Below are positions 62,908 to 64,000 of a stretch of 64,000 bases of DNA, in pieces. Under the pieces are notes generated by a model. The model was not told the origin of the DNA. It was given only the letters and a program-made list of their open reading frames with translations, and made no database searches. The position numbers and the translations under genes are program-made. The stretch lies in the NCBI RefSeq assembly GCF_048007035.1, contig NZ_CP180355.1, forward strand, positions 5,766,001 through 5,830,000, in the 5' to 3' direction. Source of the stretch: Imperialibacter sp963977595. GTDB taxonomy: Bacteria; Bacteroidota; Bacteroidia; Cytophagales; Cyclobacteriaceae. Numbering within the stretch: position 1 is the first letter of the stretch; each line of letters opens with the position of its first letter.

Positions 62908-63703
62908 TCACTAATGCGATTTCCCAGTAATCAATGTTTTGCATATCAGGAGGTAACATGCCAACAGGCCAGCCCTTGGCGGTTGTCTCCCAAAAATAGT
63001 AGTTTTTTCTACCTAAAGTAATGTGGTCGCCGGAAGACGGGATATTGAGTGCCAGCATAGCGTGCCTGTATTCATAGCTCACCACAATCATCGGGTCAAA
63101 GTTGAGTTTGCGAAGCAAAGAAAAGAGCAACACCGCCCTCGTGTCGCAGTCACCAGACAAAGTGTGCAAAAACTCATAAGGCGAGAGGATACCAAATTTG
63201 GCCAGGGCTACACAGGGATGCTTCTTTTTGTCAGCTTCCGAGCAATCGCCAGAGTTGATAAAATGGTAAGGAATATCCTGAACAAAGGACACGGTCAACT
63301 CTGCCAGCGAGGCGGCGTCGAGACTGTCAAGCAACGCCGTTTGGAGAAGGCTGTCCGCCATAAAACTTACCCATTCATCGTTTTCTTCCACCAGCTGCTT
63401 GTACACACTCCCCCAATAAGCTCCATATTCATTGTTTGACGGATTGATAAGATTCCTTTTTTCCCGGCTCTGGTTTGCAAGGTCTTCGTAACTGCGGTAA
63501 TGAGTGCAATAGGAGGCTCGGTAGTCAATCAAATCCCAGTTTCGGTAATGGATCCTATCCGAAGTCAAAGAATCAAACTCCGTGTAATCCTCACATAAAT
63601 CGACCTCATAGCCCATCTCTGAATGCTTGAGCCCGTCTATGAGTATGCTGATGATCCAGAAGAGCAGAAAAAAGAGCCCTATTAACCTCACTGCAACCTT
63701 CAT
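62897..63703 (-). CDS. Transglutaminase-like membrane-anchored protein
   Basis: A 268-residue protein with one N-terminal membrane helix (4-22) and a periplasmic domain resembling transglutaminase-like cysteine peptidases. The likely triad is Cys186 (LSGDCDTRAVLLFSLLRKL), His214 (YRHAMLALN) and Glu239 (FWETTAKG). Four other cysteines (Cys37, 66, 154, 164) may form disulfides. It overlaps the DUF350 gene by 11 bases, so the two are one unit. Activity and substrate are unknown. Confidence 0.7.
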   Translation of the reverse strand: MKVAVRLIGLFFLLFWIISILIDGLKHSEMGYEVDLCEDYTEFDSLTSDRIHYRNWDLIDYRASYCTHYRSYEDLANQSREKRNLINPSNNEYGAYWGSVYKQLVEENDEWVSFMADSLLQTALLDSLDAASLAELTVSFVQDIPYHFINSGDCSEADKKKHPCVALAKFGILSPYEFLHTLSGDCDTRAVLLFSLLRKLNFDPMIVVSYEYRHAMLALNIPSSGDHITLGRKNYYFWETTAKGWPVGMLPPDMQNIDYWEIALVNEL

Positions 63704-63866
63704 CGCTCCTTCGGCTTTAAACTTTCATGTGTGCTTGACTTCATTTTCATCGATGGGAGGCCTCAGCCCTGGGCTTAATAGTTTAATTGGGAGTAGCAAT
63801 AAGCTGATTTTTCACCTAAAATCGATACATTCATTAAAAATTCAAATAATCAGTTTTTACAATAAG

Positions 63867-64000
63867 ATGAAGAAATATAGCTACCTGCTGCTGGCGGCGT
63901 CTTTGGCGTTTGGCTGTGAGCAGTCAGGCACCACTCTGCTGATAACGGAGGGGTCTGATTTGTCTGTTTCGTCTCCTTTTGAATCAAAATTAGCAAAAGG
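63867..64000 (+). CDS. Lipoprotein, cut by the window end
   Basis: The first 44 codons of a gene starting ATG at 63867, with a signal peptide and lipobox ending SLAFGC (Cys17), followed by EQSGTTLLITEGSDLSV. The frame stays open to the window end. Nothing more can be said about function. Confidence 0.65.
   Translation, partial: MKKYSYLLLAASLAFGCEQSGTTLLITEGSDLSVSSPFESKLAK

Overview
The window looks like a chromosomal segment of a Bacteroidota bacterium, most likely of the order Cytophagales. The evidence is the family content (DUF5686 and DUF5916 outer-membrane proteins, a 7TM-AraC regulator, many short-signal lipoproteins, an EboA-F cluster, planctomycete-type cytochrome/DUF1501 genes), the scarcity of strong Shine-Dalgarno sites, and promoter-like TAnnTTTG boxes. 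The genus cannot be fixed from sequence reading alone. No rRNA, tRNA, CRISPR array or insertion sequence was recognised.

Layout. 0.1-11.2 kb is a same-strand run of housekeeping genes: topoisomerase IV/gyrase subunit A, a TrmH-type rRNA/tRNA methyltransferase, a SanA-like protein, a DUF5686 outer-membrane protein, a TPR lipoprotein, and the classical thrS-infC-rpmI-rplT block ending in a clear intrinsic terminator. infC starts with ATT behind a perfect GGAGGT. 11.2-12.8 kb is an AT-rich two-gene accessory unit of unknown function, preceded by a 20-bp perfect hairpin. 12.8-24.7 kb holds a DUF5916 protein, a serine hydrolase, a muropeptide-recycling set (LD-carboxypeptidase, dipeptide epimerase, a BioF-like enzyme) leading to lysA, then a sulfatase, an MBL-fold hydrolase and an orphan lipoprotein.

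24.9-32 kb is regulatory and accessory: an AraC-type membrane regulator, a sigma-factor operon with two small membrane proteins, a DUF2306 protein, a RelE/ParE-type toxin-antitoxin pair whose toxin has a TGA at codon 3, and a TetR regulator with an alpha/beta hydrolase that share a 14-bp palindromic operator. 32-38.6 kb is a four-gene operon of secreted or membrane proteins with CxxCH haem motifs, a DUF1501 protein and a sugar-isomerase-like protein.

41.6-48.2 kb is a complete six-gene ebo cluster (eboA-F), the most notable system here: a TatD-like hydrolase, a UbiA prenyltransferase, a dehydroquinate-synthase-like enzyme, a TIM-barrel protein and a phosphodiesterase packed head to tail. In other bacteria the cluster is linked to making or exporting specialised metabolites, but its own product is unknown. 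48.2-64 kb holds an acyl-CoA oxidase-like enzyme, an S9 peptidase, the three oxidative pentose-phosphate genes (zwf-pgl divergent from gnd), an amt-PII nitrogen pair, an esterase, a penicillin acylase, and small membrane and lipoprotein genes, the last cut by the window end.
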